DNA of 64,000 nt, taken from positions 7,258,879-7,322,878 of the forward strand of contig NW_020653750.1 of assembly GCF_003589595.1 (NCBI RefSeq), written 5' to 3'. Position numbers and translations under genes: made by a program. Under the pieces are notes generated by a model, which saw only the letters and a program-made list of their open reading frames with translations, was not told where the DNA came from and did not search any database. Below are positions 49,001-52,000 of the stretch, one piece after another. Origin of the DNA: Hyposmocoma kahamanoa (Eukaryota; Arthropoda; Insecta; Lepidoptera; Cosmopterigidae). Each line of letters opens with the position of its first letter. Position 1 is the first letter of the stretch.

Positions 49001-52000
49001 GTTCAACAATTTCCATGCAATCATTGTAAAGTCAAACAGCGCGTATTGTGGTTTGGTAAAAAGAGGTATCTGCTTCAAAATCAAGCAGGCATAAACGTAA
49101 AAGACGGATAGTGAAATATAGAAACGCAACGCAAACAATATGTTTGTCTCTTTCTACCAAGCGCATTATTCTAAAAGCCCGGATTCATCACAAAGAAGAA
49201 GACAACAGGTTGTAATCAGTACAGAGTACTAAAAAACCGACCTCAAAAGTCAGCGGTGGAATATTTTTTTGAAATTGAATGGTACTACTACTGAGCTATG
49301 CCCTCTTTCCAACAAAAAAAGAATCAAAAGAATCGGTTCACAAGTGCCGGAGATATCGAGTAAAATACATACAAAAAAAAACCTCCTTTTTAAACCAGGT
49401 ATGCACTAGCGAGCTGTAACCGTAACCGTTACATGGTATGTTACCAAAAATCATAGTGTGTGACGACAGTGAGCCGACGATAACCAGATACTCATTCTAA
49501 CGAGTGACGGCTGTTTCACGCGTACATACTAGATCTGTCGCATTACAGTTACAGCCCGCTAATGTGTACCCAGCTTTAGGTTTTCGCGATTGCAACACAT
49601 AAGAAATGTAACTCTGGATCTAAATCTCGTTTCTTTGTTTCTTTCTGTTCACTAGACAAACAAGGCTTTCGTCATTGCAATCGCTATGCACACGCCTGTC
49701 CTTAGTGATGGCAGTGCCACTTAGATCTGTAAAACGCAAACACCTGAGGAGCACTGCCACTGCGCCCATCACCTTGAGACATAACTTGATAAGTCCCATG
49801 TACCTGTAATTTCATAAGCACCTTAAAAACCGAGACGCAAATACCTCCAAAGAACTGAACTAAAGAAACAGAATCCGAAAAATAAAACAATAAAACAAAA
49901 TAAAGAAACAAAACAAAATAAAAACAGAACAAGTCCAAAAATTAAGTTGACGTAGTTATTCATTGGAGGTATCGTAATGCTTGGCATCTGAAATAGGTAA
50001 GATGGCGGCACTTCACTGGACAAATTACTACTAATGTTACAAAAATTTTGGTTTGTTTCTTTAAACAACCTACTTTTCGAACTTCCGAACGAACGAGATT
50101 TAGTTCTAAAAAAGTAAAATTTAAGATGTTGTTCTAAAAATTATTTAAGTTCGGAATTAGTAAAAAAAATCCGACCTGTCAGTTTGGATACATGACTTTT
50201 CCCCGACGCTCTTCATAAATAATGTAAAACCCGGAATGCTCTATTGCCTGCTCAATGAGTCGTGTATTGGAGACCGGATGATCCGTCGCCATACCGTTTT
50301 ACAAATAAATGTCGTAAGTGTCATTTGGTGTGACGCTATGTCTAGAAAATTAACGGTTCTCTCTAGTAAGTTCCAATGTCCCGCGCTGTATTTCAGTATA
50401 TTACAAAATATTATAATATATATTATTTTAATTTCCTTTTCCACCCACGTACCTTATTTTAGTAATAAATTAAAGCATGTTTTCGCAGAAACAAACCATT
50501 GATTATCGGTTTTTATGAGTTTAAAAACATACCGTATAATTTTAGTTAAGAGTTGCCGTTTTTTTTGTATATATCCCTAGAAATATTTTTTTTGCTGTGT
50601 AAAATTACTAATTGTTTGGCGAAAACGTGATTAAAATGCATTACTGCGTTCCTGTTTTGAAGGGTAAGGGTACTGGTGAAATTACAGGCACATGGTATTT
50701 GTCAACGTATATATCTGGGTGACAGACGCAGTGGCAATGTGTAGTACATCTTTCGAATGATGGACTGGCGTATTGCTTGGTATTAGAGGTCCATATTACT
50801 GCGCGCTTCTTACGCTCTTCTTCTCCACATGTATTATCATATGTACAGATATAAGAATATTTAGCCAAAAGTATCCACGGGATAATTATAATAACAACTT
50901 TTAGCAGCATTAGAGCTCCTTATGAAAGAGTTCGTCCAAGGAAGTACTGCCACTTTACTTATTTGTGCCGCGAAGCCGTAATGTGACCATTACCTGCATT
51001 CCGGTTTTGAAAGGTAAGGGTGCTGGTGAAGTAACAGGCGCATGGGCCTTGTCAACTCAAGGTAAAAGCGGGATTTTAAAACTCTTGCAGGCTGGTTTCT
51101 CGCTTACCACCAGGCGCACGAATTGTTCGTCCCGTCACTTGATATTATAAAAAAAAATTATAAAAAACTCGTGTCAAGACGTTCTTGTGATAATTTACAG
51201 ATAAAATCATCGCACTGAGTATGTTGAAGTTAATAATTCAGTCATATCGCCGTTGTTTCGCATCCCTTTGATGTATTTGGGGTTAATACACAGATAATTT
51301 TATGCTGTCAACGTTCATTTCGTAGATGAATGCGAAGTACTCACGTAAAAAATTCACATAATAAAGAATATCATTGTATTAAGCAAAGCGTTATGAATTT
51401 ATGATACCCACCTCGCGAGTACAAAACTTCTCAGAATATTTGCTTCTATGAGTATTGTATATGTGTGTAACACAACAACTCTGTTGTAGAAATTCTTACA
51501 ACACTATTTAAAGCAGTTTCGAAGTTTGTCGCTAGATATCACTGACATTTGTGTCCATTGCAATTTACTCTTTCAAGTACTTTCATACGTCATTTCCGAA
51601 CCGCAGCTTTAAGATTTTTCTAAAACTTAATCACTACATATAGGAATTGTGTATTAAGAGAATTCAAGTAGTGTAATTCTCGTACGTAGGAAATACTTTG
51701 AACCAGGACCCATCATTTGAACAGGTTGTAATCTGAAGCGAGTTTATTTTGTAAAATTTTAGCCATTGGGACTTGACGTGGACTTTACGACGCGCTTACA
51801 TTCTACTGGGCGGGTCACAGAAATTGTCTGTTTCACATTTAATATGTACTTTATCAAATTTGTCGTTTGATTCCTGCATGTAGTAAGAAAATACCGGCTA
51901 GCAGAGCAAACCTCTACACATTTGACTCCTTCCATCAACAACAGTTGTACTAGAAGAAGAGCTCCATGTGAAACAGTTTGTCTAGGGAAGTACTGCCACT

